Shown piece after piece: positions 27,493 through 36,283 of a stretch of 64,000 nucleotides of DNA. The notes beneath the pieces are model-generated. The model ran no database searches and was not told the DNA's origin. It saw nothing but the letters and a program-made list of their open reading frames with translations. Every line of letters starts with the position of its first letter. Position 1 is the first letter of the stretch. Position numbers and translations under genes: made by a program. The DNA comes from Mesorhizobium sp. J428 (lineage in GTDB: Bacteria > Pseudomonadota > Alphaproteobacteria > Rhizobiales > Rhizobiaceae): the NCBI RefSeq assembly GCF_024699925.1, contig NZ_JAJOMX010000001.1, positions 4,688,001 to 4,752,000 on the forward strand, in the 5' to 3' direction.

Positions 27493-29022
27493 TCAGGCGG
27501 CGCGGGAATCCCGGCGTCCGCCCTGCGCCGTCGGCACGGCCGGCAGGTTTTCCATCACGCGTGACCGCGGGAAGATGGCGATCGCCTCGGTGCCTTCGCG
27601 GATCTTCGAGCGCAGGTCGAACTCGCCGCCATGCATGGCGACGAGACCCTGGACGATCGGCAGGCCGAGCCCGGTTCCCTGCTCGGCGCTCTTGATGGCG
27701 ATCGCGCCCTGGCCAAAGGCCGCGAGCACGACCGGGATCTCCTCGGGCGGAATGCCGGGACCGTTGTCCCTGACCGAGAGATACTGGCCGCCACCGGCGG
27801 TCCAGCCCACCTTGACCTGGATCTCGCCGCCGGTCGGCGTGAACTTGACCGCGTTGGAGAGCAGGTTCAGGGCGACCTGGCGCACCGCCCGTTCGTCCGC
27901 GAATAGCCGCGGCAGGCCCTGCTCGAACTGCTGGACGATGCGGATGTTCTTGGCGCGGGCCCTCAGTTCCATCATGTGGCAGCACTCTTCGGCCGTCTCG
28001 GCGAGATAGAGCGGCTCTTCATGCAGCCGGTAGCGCCCGGCCTCGATGCGCGAGAGGTCGAGGATCTCGTTGATCAGATTGAGCAGATGCTGGCCCGACG
28101 CATGGATGTCGTTGGCGTAGTCGCGGTAGGTGGCATTGCCGATGGGGCCGAGCACTTCGCTCCCCATCACCTCGGAGAAGCCGAGGATGGCGTTGAGCGG
28201 GGTGCGCAGCTCGTGGCTCATCGACGCAAGGAAGCGCGACTTGGCGAGGTTGGCGTCCTCGGCGCGCCGGCGCGCCTCGTCGGACATGGATTTCGCCGTC
28301 TCCAGCTCGGCGATCAGGTAGTCCTTCTCGGTGCGGAAGGACAGGAATGCCAGCGCCGACTGGTTGAGATGGGTGGAGACGTACATGAAGAAGGGCAGTG
28401 CCGCGAAGACGAGGCCGGCCATCAGCACCTCCACCGGCTCGCGGTAATCGATGGCAAAGGCGGCGAAGGCGAGCACCGGAAACGTGAAGGTGGCGACGAG
28501 GGCGCCGCGCAGCGCATAGGCGAGTATCGCCGTCGCCGACAGAGCGAGCAGCAGCACCACCGCCTTGACCACCGGCAGCGGCTGGATCTGGCAGGCGTCG
28601 CAGTGCAGCGTGGCGAAATAGGCCCAGCCTAGGCCGGAGACGACATGCGCGGCGAGAAAGAGGCGGCGGGTCTTCTCGGCGTCGATCGCCTGCGCCTCGC
28701 TGCGATCCGTCCGGCGGGCGACGACGGCGAGCGCGGCGTAGCAGGAAACCGTAATCAGCGCCCAGACGAGGATGTCGACGCCGAGCCCGATGAAGATACC
28801 GGCGAGCGCGATCGCCATGACGAGCAGCGGGATAGCGGTGGCGCCGTTCAGCGTTGCCCGGGCATGGTGCTTAAGCAACTCACGGTCGAAAACGGGATTG
28901 CCGGACTTCTGCGCCAGCTGGTCGCGCGTCTTGCGCACCGCGCGCGCGACCTCGCTGTTGCGGTGCGCCTTCGTGCGGTCCACAATATTCTTGTCTGCCG
29001 TCGTCGAACGGGTAAGCGCCAT
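27493..29022 (-). CDS. Membrane sensor histidine kinase (PleC/DivJ/PdhS-like group)
   Basis: A 509-residue kinase. About five to six hydrophobic segments lie at 60-230 (LLVMAIALAGIFIGLGVDIL, TVSCYAALAVVA, VVLLLALSATAILAYAL, FPVLAFAAFAI, VLMAGLVFAALPFFMYV), then a short coiled coil, HisKA with the phospho-His in LASMSHELRTPLNAILGFSE and HATPase with NLLSNAVKFTP, DNGPGI and GTGLGLPIVQGLVAMHGG. The HisKA sequence resembles the cell-cycle DivJ/PleC/PdhS kinases of Rhizobiales, but the assignment is not certain. No partner response regulator is adjacent. It converges on the CobT-like gene. Confidence 0.9.
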   Translation of the reverse strand: MALTRSTTADKNIVDRTKAHRNSEVARAVRKTRDQLAQKSGNPVFDRELLKHHARATLNGATAIPLLVMAIALAGIFIGLGVDILVWALITVSCYAALAVVARRTDRSEAQAIDAEKTRRLFLAAHVVSGLGWAYFATLHCDACQIQPLPVVKAVVLLLALSATAILAYALRGALVATFTFPVLAFAAFAIDYREPVEVLMAGLVFAALPFFMYVSTHLNQSALAFLSFRTEKDYLIAELETAKSMSDEARRRAEDANLAKSRFLASMSHELRTPLNAILGFSEVMGSEVLGPIGNATYRDYANDIHASGQHLLNLINEILDLSRIEAGRYRLHEEPLYLAETAEECCHMMELRARAKNIRIVQQFEQGLPRLFADERAVRQVALNLLSNAVKFTPTGGEIQVKVGWTAGGGQYLSVRDNGPGIPPEEIPVVLAAFGQGAIAIKSAEQGTGLGLPIVQGLVAMHGGEFDLRSKIREGTEAIAIFPRSRVMENLPAVPTAQGGRRDSRAA

Positions 29023-29095
29023 AAGGTGCCGGAATTTCAGGTCTCTGATGCCAAAGGGAAAATTACTTCCGAATGATTAAGAGACCCTTCCCGAA

Positions 29096-29713
29096 ATGAG
29101 ACGCATGCAGGGCGGTGGGCGATATCGGCCGCGCAGGGCAACCTACAGGCGAAGCACAGGCCGCCGCTATGCCGAATATGCGCTGACATTCGCGCTGTTC
29201 ATGGCGCTCGCGGTGGTCGCGGCGCGCATTGACCGGACGCAGACCGTGCGCCCGGAGGGCAGGGCGCTCGTCAACGACGGCGACACGATCACGCTGGCCG
29301 GCGAGAGGATCAGGCTGCGCGGCATCGATGCGCCGGAATACGACCAGACCTGCACGCGGGCAGGCACCCCCTACCCGTGCGGGCGCCAATCGCGGCGCGA
29401 GCTCGAACGACTGGTCGCCGGGCGCGCGGTCACCTGCGAGGGCTGGGAACGGGACAAATACGACCGGCTGCTCGCGGTCTGCCGCGCCGGTGACGTCGAT
29501 CTCAACCGGCGGCTCGTGGAGGAAGGCTGGGCGGTCGCCTATGGCGACTATGCCGATGCCGAACGAACCGCGCGCGCCGCCGCCAGGGGCATCTGGGCCG
29601 GTGAATTCGACCGGCCGCGCGCCTGGCGCGAGCTGAAGGGCGGTGTCGCCGAGGCGGAGCACAGCGCCGTCCAGACGATTTTCAACTGGATGAGGCAGGT
29701 GCTCGGCTGGTAA
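29096..29713 (+). CDS. Thermonuclease (SNase) family protein, membrane-anchored
   Basis: A 205-residue protein with an Arg-rich start, a membrane or signal helix (YALTFALFMALAVVAARI) and a staphylococcal-nuclease domain: VNDGDTITLAGERIRLRGID APEYDQTC with catalytic Asp/Arg, CGRQSRRELERLVAGR, and the DKYDRLLAVC strand with its Arg, ending GIWAGEFDRPRAWR. Four cysteines could form disulfides outside the cytoplasm. It likely acts at the membrane or in the periplasm. An alternative start is 29105. Confidence 0.88.
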   Translation: MRRMQGGGRYRPRRATYRRSTGRRYAEYALTFALFMALAVVAARIDRTQTVRPEGRALVNDGDTITLAGERIRLRGIDAPEYDQTCTRAGTPYPCGRQSRRELERLVAGRAVTCEGWERDKYDRLLAVCRAGDVDLNRRLVEEGWAVAYGDYADAERTARAAARGIWAGEFDRPRAWRELKGGVAEAEHSAVQTIFNWMRQVLGW

Positions 29714-29746
29714 GTCGAGCGGGTATCGATGCTCGGGAGGAATGAA

Positions 29747-30358
29747 ATGAAGCTCTACGACGGCGGGCGCGCGCCCAATCCGCGCCGCGTGCGCATCTAT
29801 CTGGCGGAAAAGGGGCTTTCCGTGCCGCTCGAGTCGATCGACATGGGCGCGCTGGGCCACAAGTCCGAGCCCGTCGCCTCGCGCAACCCATTGAGACGCC
29901 TGCCGGTGCTGGAGCTGGACGACGGAACGATCCTGACCGAATCGATCGCGATCTGCCGCTATTTCGAGGAACTGCATCCCGAGCCGCCGCTGTTCGGCAT
30001 CGGCGCGCTCGGCAAGGCGCGCGTCGAGATGTGGCAGCGACGGATGGAACTGAACTTCCTCTCGGTGGTTGCGAATGCCTTCCGCCACATCCATCCGGCG
30101 ATGAAGGAGTGGGAGATCCCGCAGATCCCGGAATGGGGCGAGGCGAACAAGCCGAAAGCGCTGGAATTCATGCAGCTTCTGGACCGGGAACTCGCATCGC
30201 GCGAATTCGCCGCGGGCGACGAGTATACGGTCGCGGACATCACCGGGCTGGTGTCGATGGACTTCCTGAAGCCCGCGCGCATTACAGTGCCGGACGAGTT
30301 CACCCATGTGAAGCGCTGGTATGCGGCGATCTCGGCGCGACCGAGCGCTGGTGCGTGA
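29747..30358 (+). CDS. Glutathione S-transferase family protein
   Basis: A 203-residue protein with an N-terminal thioredoxin fold (MKLYDGGRAPNPRRVRIYLA EKG; LPVLELDDGTILTESIAICR YFEE, with the glutathione-binding ES) and an all-helical C-terminal domain containing EYTVADITG and FTHVKRWYAAISARPS. Normal length. SD GGGAGGAA precedes the ATG. The catalytic residue is not obvious in the NPRR motif. It runs almost directly into the next gene, one base apart. Confidence 0.92.
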   Translation: MKLYDGGRAPNPRRVRIYLAEKGLSVPLESIDMGALGHKSEPVASRNPLRRLPVLELDDGTILTESIAICRYFEELHPEPPLFGIGALGKARVEMWQRRMELNFLSVVANAFRHIHPAMKEWEIPQIPEWGEANKPKALEFMQLLDRELASREFAAGDEYTVADITGLVSMDFLKPARITVPDEFTHVKRWYAAISARPSAGA

Positions 30359-30359
30359 C

Positions 30360-30974
30360 ATGGACCAGAGGCTGCAGGCGCTGGCGCTCGACGCCCGCGC
30401 ATGCCGCATCTGCCGCGACACGCCGCTCGGCAGGCCGCTGCCGCACGAGCCGCGCCCGGTGCTCTGGCCGTCCTCGACGGCGCACATCCTGATCGCGGGC
30501 CAGGCGCCGGGCACGAAGGTCCATGCCAGCGGCATTCCCTTCGACGACCGCTCCGGCGACAGGCTGCGCGACTGGCTCGGCGTGACGCGGGACGAGTTCT
30601 ATGACAGTGACCGGTTTGCGATCCTGCCGATGGGCTTCTGCTTTCCGGGGCAAGACGCCAAGGGCGGTGACCTGCCGCCGCGCCGCGAATGCGCGCCCGC
30701 ATGGCGCCGGCCGCTGATGGACCTGATGCCGCAGATCGATCTCGTGCTGGCGATCGGCATCTATGCACAAGCCTGGCATATGGGAGAACAGCGCAGCGCC
30801 AGCCTGACCGAAACCGTGGCGCGCTGGCGCGAGATTTTCGAGGCGAATGTCGCGCCGCGCGTCCTGCCGCTGCCGCATCCGTCATGGCGCAACACCGGGT
30901 GGCTGAAGCGCAACCCTTGGTTCGAAACCGGTCTCCTGCCGCGTCTCAAAGAGGAAGTGGCGGCAAGAGTCTGA
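30360..30974 (+). CDS. Uracil-DNA glycosylase family protein
   Basis: A 204-residue UDG-fold protein. Motif 1 is HILIAGQAPGTKVHASGIPFDD and motif 2 is LPLPHPSWRN; cysteines in ACRICRD, GFCFPG and RRECAPAW are placed so that they could bind an Fe-S cluster or zinc, as in family 4/5-type enzymes. It probably belongs to the uracil-DNA glycosylase family of unknown exact specificity found in alphaproteobacteria. ATG 30360 lies directly after the GST stop; upstream GTG codons in frame would overlap GST. Whether it removes uracil is not shown by sequence. Confidence 0.85.
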   Translation: MDQRLQALALDARACRICRDTPLGRPLPHEPRPVLWPSSTAHILIAGQAPGTKVHASGIPFDDRSGDRLRDWLGVTRDEFYDSDRFAILPMGFCFPGQDAKGGDLPPRRECAPAWRRPLMDLMPQIDLVLAIGIYAQAWHMGEQRSASLTETVARWREIFEANVAPRVLPLPHPSWRNTGWLKRNPWFETGLLPRLKEEVAARV

Positions 30975-31081
30975 CCGTTGGAATTCCATTCTCACATTCG
31001 CGGCTGGTCGGGTATGGTTTTGCCTTGAAAAGACATTCCTGAATCTGGCATTTGAAAGAAAAAACTTGCCGGAGAATCCCG

Positions 31082-31567
31082 ATGGACCGCCTCGACCGGA
31101 AAATACTTCGCCTCCTCCAGGAGGATTCAACTCTCGCCGTCGCCGACGTCGCGAAGAAGGTCGGTCTGTCCACCACGCCCTGCTGGCGCCGCATCCAGAA
31201 GCTGGAGGAGGAAGGCGTGATCCGCCGCCGGGTTGCGATCCTTGACCCGGTCAAGGTGAATGCGCGGGTGACGGTGTTCATCTCCATCCGCACCTCCTCG
31301 CACAGCCTCGAATGGCTGAAGCGCTTCTCGGAAGTGGTGCAGGAGTTTCCGGAAGTGGTCGAGTTCTACCGCATGAGCGGCGACGTCGACTACCTGATCC
31401 GGGTCGTGGTGCCCGACATCGCCGCCTATGACGCCTTTTACAAGCGGCTGATCGCCAAGATCGAAATCCGCGACGTGTCGTCGTCCTTCGCAATGGAACA
31501 GATCAAGTATACGACCGAGCTTCCGCTCGACTATATGGTGCTCGACAAGGAATCGGCAAACAGCTGA
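31082..31567 (+). CDS. Lrp/AsnC family transcriptional regulator
   Basis: A 161-residue regulator. N-terminal HTH: MDRLDRKILRLLQEDSTLAV, VAKKVGLSTTPCWRRIQKLE EEGVIRRR; C-terminal RAM/AsnC effector domain: VTVFISIRTSSHSLEWLKRF, VVEFYRMSGDVDYLIRVVV, RDVSSSFAMEQIKYTTELPL. The ATG at 31082 follows GGAGAATCCCG. Lrp members in rhizobia often control amino-acid catabolism; a target is not evident, and its neighbours are repair genes. Confidence 0.93.
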   Translation: MDRLDRKILRLLQEDSTLAVADVAKKVGLSTTPCWRRIQKLEEEGVIRRRVAILDPVKVNARVTVFISIRTSSHSLEWLKRFSEVVQEFPEVVEFYRMSGDVDYLIRVVVPDIAAYDAFYKRLIAKIEIRDVSSSFAMEQIKYTTELPLDYMVLDKESANS

Positions 31568-31579
31568 TCTGCCAGGGGC

Positions 31580-32305
31580 TTAGCCGGATTTCTTCCTGCG
31601 GCTTTTTTCGCGTCTGGCGATGCCGGTCAGCGTCTTTTCAGCGGTCAGCTCGCGGATCGTATCCTTGCCGTTCCAGCGCGCCGTCTTGTCGGGCGATTCC
31701 GCCAGTCGGCGAGCGGTTTCGAGCGCGGCTGCGTTGAGCACCATCGAGTCCTTGCCGATCGAGCGCAGCGCCCAGTTGACCGCCTTACGGACGAAATTGC
31801 GCGGGTCGGTGGCGTAGCGCTCGATGAGCGGGAGATAGGAGAGGAAGGTCTCGTCCGGCTCCTTCTTCCGGTGTACCACCGACCAGGCCATCATCGCGAA
31901 GGCCGTGCGGCGGACGAATTCGCGCTCGTCCGCGGCGAATTCGTCGATGAGCGCGCGCCACGCGTCGCTGTCGACGAACAGGTCAGAGACGCCGTCGACG
32001 ATGTCCCAGGAATCGAACTCCGCCGCCCAGGCCCGCGCGTCATCGGCGGTGAAGCGCTTCGGGTCGGCGGTGATCGAGGCGATGAAACGCGCCTCGACGA
32101 TGCCGCTCGCCCAGAGTTCGAAGGCGCGTTCGTGGTTCCTGCCGATCAGCTTGCCGATGCGACGCTGCTCGCCATGCGAAATGCCAAGCGCCCGGTCGAT
32201 CCTGATGCCGTAGCGCTTCATGCCCTGCCGGTTCTCTTCCGATCCGAGGGTCCTGAGATGCGCGATGACCTCCTGCGCGGTCGAGCCTTTCGACAGGTCG
32301 GCCAT
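31580..32305 (-). CDS. AlkD-like DNA alkylation repair protein
   Basis: A 241-residue HEAT-like-repeat protein. Typical blocks: RQGMKRYGIRIDRALGISHG, HERAFELWASGIVEARFIAS, DSWDIVDGVSDLFVD, WVHRKK-like region VVHRKKEPDETFLSYLPLIE and FVRKAVNWALRSIGK. AlkD enzymes excise alkylated purines. The ATG at 32305 overlaps the stop of the upstream dehydrogenase gene (ATGA), indicating co-transcription. The tail is Lys/Arg-rich. Confidence 0.9.
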   Translation of the reverse strand: MADLSKGSTAQEVIAHLRTLGSEENRQGMKRYGIRIDRALGISHGEQRRIGKLIGRNHERAFELWASGIVEARFIASITADPKRFTADDARAWAAEFDSWDIVDGVSDLFVDSDAWRALIDEFAADEREFVRRTAFAMMAWSVVHRKKEPDETFLSYLPLIERYATDPRNFVRKAVNWALRSIGKDSMVLNAAALETARRLAESPDKTARWNGKDTIRELTAEKTLTGIARREKSRRKKSG

Positions 32306-33174
32306 CAACGCTCCAGTCGCGCGAGCAGCGAGGACGTGTCCCAGCGACGTCCGCCCATCTGCTGCACGTCCTTGTAGAACTGGTCGACGAGGGCGGTGAC
32401 GGGCAGTTTCGCGCCGTTGCGGTCGGCCTCGTCCAGCACGATGCCGAGATCCTTGCGCATCCAGTCGACCGCGAAGCCAAAATCGTATTTGCCGGCATTC
32501 ATGGTCTTGTGGCGGTTCTCCATCTGCCACGAGCCCGCCGCGCCCTTGGAGATGACGTCGACGACCTTCTCGATGTCGAGCCCGGCCTTGCGGCCGAAAT
32601 GGATGCCTTCCGCCAGGCCCTGCACGAGGCCCGCGATACAGATCTGGTTGATCATCTTGGTGAGCTGTCCGGCGCCTGCCGGCCCCATCAGGCCGACCAT
32701 CTTGGCGAAAGCCGAGATCACCGGCTTCGCCGTCTCGAAGACCTTTGCATCGCCGCCGACCATGACGGTGAGCTGGCCGTTTTCCGCGCCTGCCTGACCG
32801 CCCGAGACCGGGGCATCAAGGGCGGCGAAGCCCCGCGCCGCCGCCGCCTCGGCCAGTTCCCGCGCGATCTCCGCGGAAGCGGTCGTGTTGTCGACGAAGA
32901 TCGCGCCCTTCTTCATGGTGCCGAACGCGCCGTCCGCGCCGAGCGTCACCTGCCTGAGGTCGTCGTCGTTGCCGACGCAGGCGAAGACGAAGTCCTTGCC
33001 CTCGGCGGCGGCCGCCGGGGTCGGCGCGAAGGCTCCGCCATGTTCGGTCACCCATTTCTCGGCCTTGGCCGTGGTGCGATTGTAGACGGTGACGTCATGA
33101 CCGCCGCGGTTTTTCAGATGCGCCGCCATGGGATAGCCCATGACGCCAAGTCCCAGAAACGCGATGCTGGCCAT
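32305..33174 (-). CDS. NAD(P)-dependent beta-hydroxyacid dehydrogenase (3-hydroxyisobutyrate dehydrogenase-like)
   Basis: A 289-residue enzyme with the Rossmann motif AFLGLGVMGYPMAAHLKNRG, NRTTAKAEKW, the substrate-binding DAPVSGGQAGAENGQLTVMV GG, and the catalytic Lys in LTKMINQICIAGLVQGLAEG. This is the HIBADH/tartronate-semialdehyde-reductase/GLYR family; the exact substrate is open. It is not in a valine-degradation operon, since its partner is the AlkD-like gene. The ATG at 33174 has AGGAGAATTTG upstream. Confidence 0.92.
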   Translation of the reverse strand: MASIAFLGLGVMGYPMAAHLKNRGGHDVTVYNRTTAKAEKWVTEHGGAFAPTPAAAAEGKDFVFACVGNDDDLRQVTLGADGAFGTMKKGAIFVDNTTASAEIARELAEAAAARGFAALDAPVSGGQAGAENGQLTVMVGGDAKVFETAKPVISAFAKMVGLMGPAGAGQLTKMINQICIAGLVQGLAEGIHFGRKAGLDIEKVVDVISKGAAGSWQMENRHKTMNAGKYDFGFAVDWMRKDLGIVLDEADRNGAKLPVTALVDQFYKDVQQMGGRRWDTSSLLARLER

Positions 33175-33209
33175 GTCAAATTCTCCTGCAGTCTTCTTAA
33201 TGTCGCGCG

Positions 33210-34037
33210 TCAGCGCCTGAGGTGGCGCGTGATGCGCCTTTCGATCAGCTCGACGACATTGCGCAGCAGCTCGACGATCGCAAGATAGATGATCGCCGCC
33301 CAGATGTAGGTCTGGAAATCGAAGCTGCGCGAATAGGCGAGCCGGGTGACGCCCATCAGGTCGTAGACGGTGATGATGGCGACGATCGCCGAACCCTTGA
33401 TCATCAGGATCAGCTCGTTGCCGTAAGGGCGCAACGCGACGATGAGCGCCTGCGGCAGGATCACCATTCTCAGCGTCTGCCATTTCGACAGGCCGAGCGA
33501 GGCCGCACCTTCCCATTGCCCCTTTCCGACGCTCTCAATCGCGCCACGCAGGATTTCCGCCTGGTACGCGGCGGTGTTGAGCGTGAAGGCGAACACGGCA
33601 CAGTACCAGGCCTCGCGGAAAAAGCTCCAGAGACCAACCATCTCGAGCTGGGGCCGGAACGTGCCGAGGCCGTAATAGATCAGGAATGTCTGCGCGAGCA
33701 GCGGCGTGCCGCGGAAGAAATAGACATAAGCATAGGCGATTGCCGACAGAACGCGGTTCTTCGACATCCGCATCGCCGTCACCGGGATCGACAGCAGCAC
33801 GCCGAGCACCGTGGAGACGCCCACGAGAAGCAGCGTGACGCCGAGGCCGGAGATGTAGTTGGGGGCGTAGCGCTGGAACAGCGCCGGATCCCAGGCGGTC
33901 ACCAGATAGGCGACGAGGGCGAGCCCCAGAAGGATCCAGCCTGACACAAGCGCATAGCCTACGATGCGCGTGCCCGGCCAGCCGCGCTCGACGGGCGGCG
34001 GCAGATTCAGCGTGTCGGCCTTCGACAGGGCGCTCAT
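33210..34037 (-). CDS. Polar amino acid ABC transporter permease (HisM/OccM-like)
   Basis: A 275-residue inner-membrane permease with five to six helices: YALVSGWILLGLALVAYLVT, YISGLGVTLLLVGVSTVLGV, the AYVYFFRGTPLLAQTFLIYY block, and the EAA loop EILRGAIESVGKGQWEGAAS LGLSKWQTLRMVILPQAL. The His/octopine family signature is clear. It overlaps the next permease by four bases (ATGA) and is the last gene of a three-gene operon with the binding protein; no ATPase follows. Confidence 0.93.
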   Translation of the reverse strand: MSALSKADTLNLPPPVERGWPGTRIVGYALVSGWILLGLALVAYLVTAWDPALFQRYAPNYISGLGVTLLLVGVSTVLGVLLSIPVTAMRMSKNRVLSAIAYAYVYFFRGTPLLAQTFLIYYGLGTFRPQLEMVGLWSFFREAWYCAVFAFTLNTAAYQAEILRGAIESVGKGQWEGAASLGLSKWQTLRMVILPQALIVALRPYGNELILMIKGSAIVAIITVYDLMGVTRLAYSRSFDFQTYIWAAIIYLAIVELLRNVVELIERRITRHLRR

Positions 34038-34747
34038 CGGCGCGTTCCCGACTGGCTGACCGAGCGTTCGACCGCGTTGATGCCGAAGGAGGAGATGATC
34101 GCGAGCACCAGGTAAATCAGACAGGCGACGCCGAAGAACAGGAAGGGCTCGCGGGTGACGCGGGCGGCGACGCCGCTCTGGCGCAGGATGTCTGACAGGC
34201 CGATCGCCGATACGAGCGCGGTGTCCTTGAGCAGGATGAGCCAGAGATTGGCGAGGCCTGGCAGGGCGATCCGCACCAGCTGCGGCAGGATCACCAGCCG
34301 CATGGTCTGGTAGCCGGTGAGCCCGATGGCGAAGCCGCCCTCGTATTGGCCGCGCGGGATGGCGCGGAAGGCGGACAGGAAGACCTCGCTGGCATAGGAG
34401 GAGAAGACGACGCCGAGCGCCACCATGCCGGAGACGAAGCTGTTGACCTCGATCGTCGCCGCCGGGTCGATGATGCGGACGAGGCTCTGCAGCAGCGTCT
34501 GCACGCCGTAATAGACGAGGAAGAGCGTCAGGAGCTCGGGCAAACCGCGGAAGATCGTGGTGTAGACGTTGCCGGCGAGCCTGAGCGAGGGTTCGTCCGA
34601 CTGCTTGGCGAGCGCCACCACGAAACCGATGGCGAGCCCGACCGGAAGCGTCGCGAGCGCGAGCGAGACGGTGATGAAGACGCCATAGGCGATGTCGTCG
34701 AGCCAGCCCTGCGGCCCCCAGCTCAGCAGCGTCCAGACACTCTGCAT
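34034..34747 (-). CDS. Polar amino acid ABC transporter permease (HisQ/OccQ-like)
   Basis: A 237-residue partner permease: GVFITVSLALATLPVGLAIG, the TTIFRGLPELLTLFLVYYGV block, the EAA loop VFLSAFRAIPRGQYEGGFAI GLTGYQTMRLVILPQL and a C-terminal helix FGVACLIYLVLAIISSFGIN. It forms a heterodimer with the downstream permease in this family. It starts 87 bases after the binding-protein gene, a gap typical of differential expression in such operons. Confidence 0.93.
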   Translation of the reverse strand: MQSVWTLLSWGPQGWLDDIAYGVFITVSLALATLPVGLAIGFVVALAKQSDEPSLRLAGNVYTTIFRGLPELLTLFLVYYGVQTLLQSLVRIIDPAATIEVNSFVSGMVALGVVFSSYASEVFLSAFRAIPRGQYEGGFAIGLTGYQTMRLVILPQLVRIALPGLANLWLILLKDTALVSAIGLSDILRQSGVAARVTREPFLFFGVACLIYLVLAIISSFGINAVERSVSQSGTRR

Positions 34748-34834
34748 CAGCGTGTGCGCTTCATCCGTTGACGGGAAAGCAGGAGGGGATGCGACGGCGG
34801 AAAGCCTCCGCCGCCGCGCCCGGCATCAGGCAGC

Positions 34835-35614
34835 TCAGCCGCCGTAGACGTCGAAGGTGAAGTACTTGTCGTTGATTTCCTTGTACTTCCCGTTCTTGCG
34901 GATCGCGTCGATGGCAGCGTTGAACTTTTCGGCCAGCGCCGTCTCGCCCTTGCGGACGGCGATGCCCGCGCCCTCGCCATGAATTTCGGGCACGGGGGTG
35001 ATCATGCCGACAATCTTGCAGCAGGCGCCGTCAGTTGTCTTCAGCCATTCCTCGAGCACGGAGACGTCATCGGTAACTGCGTCGAGACGGCCGTTGGCGA
35101 TGTCGAGCAGGAATTCCTGGCTGGTCGGATAACCCTTCAGCGTGGTGTCCGTATAGGTCTTCTCGGCATAGTTGTAATGCGTGGTCGACGTCGCCGCGCC
35201 GAGGGTCTTGCCGGCCAGATCTTCCTTGGTCACGCCCTTGATGTCCGTGTCCTTCGGCGCGACGATCGCGGAGGGGGTGTTGTAGTATTTGTGGGTGAAG
35301 TCGACCTTCTGCTTGCGCTCGTCGGTGATCGACATCGAGGCGATGATCGCGTCGAACTTGCCGGCCTGCAGCGCCGGGATGATGCCGTCCCAGTCCTGCG
35401 TGACGAATTCGCACTTGACCTTCATCTCCTCGCAGAGCGCGTTGGCGATGTCGATGTCGAAGCCCTCGAGCTTGCCGTCTGAGGTCAGGTTGTTGAAGGG
35501 CGGGTAGGCACCCTCGGTCCCGATCCGCAGGGTCTCCTGCGCGTTGGCCGCTCCCAGGCCGAACGCAAACGCGGCGACGGTCAGACCGAGCGCCAGACGC
35601 TTCGTGATACGCAT
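34835..35614 (-). CDS. Polar amino acid ABC transporter substrate-binding protein
   Basis: A 259-residue periplasmic binding protein (family 3). It has a signal peptide (MRITKRLALGLTVAAFAFGL GAANAQ), then LRIGTEGAYPPFNNLTSDGK LEGFDIDIANALCEEMKVKC, QDWDGIIPALQAGKFDAIIA SMSITDERKQKVDFT and GAGIAVRKGETALAEKFN. The fold and motifs fit lysine/arginine/ornithine or octopine binders. ATG 35614 is preferred because GAGG abuts the ATG at 35620 but is six bases from 35614. An 8-base hairpin (35643-35650 with 35662-35669) lies in its leader. Confidence 0.94.
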   Translation of the reverse strand: MRITKRLALGLTVAAFAFGLGAANAQETLRIGTEGAYPPFNNLTSDGKLEGFDIDIANALCEEMKVKCEFVTQDWDGIIPALQAGKFDAIIASMSITDERKQKVDFTHKYYNTPSAIVAPKDTDIKGVTKEDLAGKTLGAATSTTHYNYAEKTYTDTTLKGYPTSQEFLLDIANGRLDAVTDDVSVLEEWLKTTDGACCKIVGMITPVPEIHGEGAGIAVRKGETALAEKFNAAIDAIRKNGKYKEINDKYFTFDVYGG

Positions 35615-35761
35615 GTTCATCCTCTTTCTTTGTCGTTGCCGCCCCGCACGCGAGGCGGTGTCGTGCGGGTCGCTTTGCCCGCAAACTGGTCGATATTCCC
35701 ACTATTCTCGCGCGGATTGCAATCGCAAAACCGCCCTGCAGCATGCCATGCGCGGCACGGA

Positions 35762-36283
35762 TCAGGCCGTGGGGGGAGGGCGCAGTGCCATGCGGGCGAT
35801 GACGAAATCGGCGATGGCCGGGACGTCATCGATGTCGAAGACCGGAAGCTGTTCGCCCGGCTGGGGCACGTCGGCGGCGACGGCGACGATCGCGGGATCG
35901 TCGGGCGAGAGAGGGGACGTGTCCTTTGCGCCCAGCCGGCGCGTCTCGATCTTCAGGTGCGCTTCGCGCTTGTAGCCTTCGACCAGAACGAGGTCGCAAG
36001 GGGCAAGCCGTGCCAGGATCTGCGCGAGCGGCGGCTCGTCCTCACCGCGCAACTCGTGCATCAGCGCCCAGCGCCCGTGCGAGACGATCGCCACCTCGTG
36101 CGCGCCGGCCGCCCGATGGCGAAAGGAATCTGTGCCTTCCTTGTCGATGTCGAAGGAATGGTGGGCGTGCTTCACCGTCGAGATGCGATAGCCGCGCTCC
36201 GTGAGCTCGGCGACGAGCCGCTCGGTGAGCGTGGTCTTGCCGGAGTTCTTCCAGCCGGTGATGCCGAACACCTTCGCGTTCAT
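35762..36283 (-). CDS. mobB: Molybdopterin-guanine dinucleotide biosynthesis protein MobB
   Basis: A 173-residue P-loop GTPase-like protein: VFGITGWKNSGKTTLTERLV with Walker A, STVKHAHHSFDIDKEGTDSF RHRAAGA (the conserved MobB block), and LVLVEGYKREAHLKIETRR. MobB assists MobA in attaching GMP to molybdopterin. Its start overlaps the mobA stop (36280-36283), so the two are co-transcribed. Confidence 0.95.
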   Translation of the reverse strand: MNAKVFGITGWKNSGKTTLTERLVAELTERGYRISTVKHAHHSFDIDKEGTDSFRHRAAGAHEVAIVSHGRWALMHELRGEDEPPLAQILARLAPCDLVLVEGYKREAHLKIETRRLGAKDTSPLSPDDPAIVAVAADVPQPGEQLPVFDIDDVPAIADFVIARMALRPPPTA

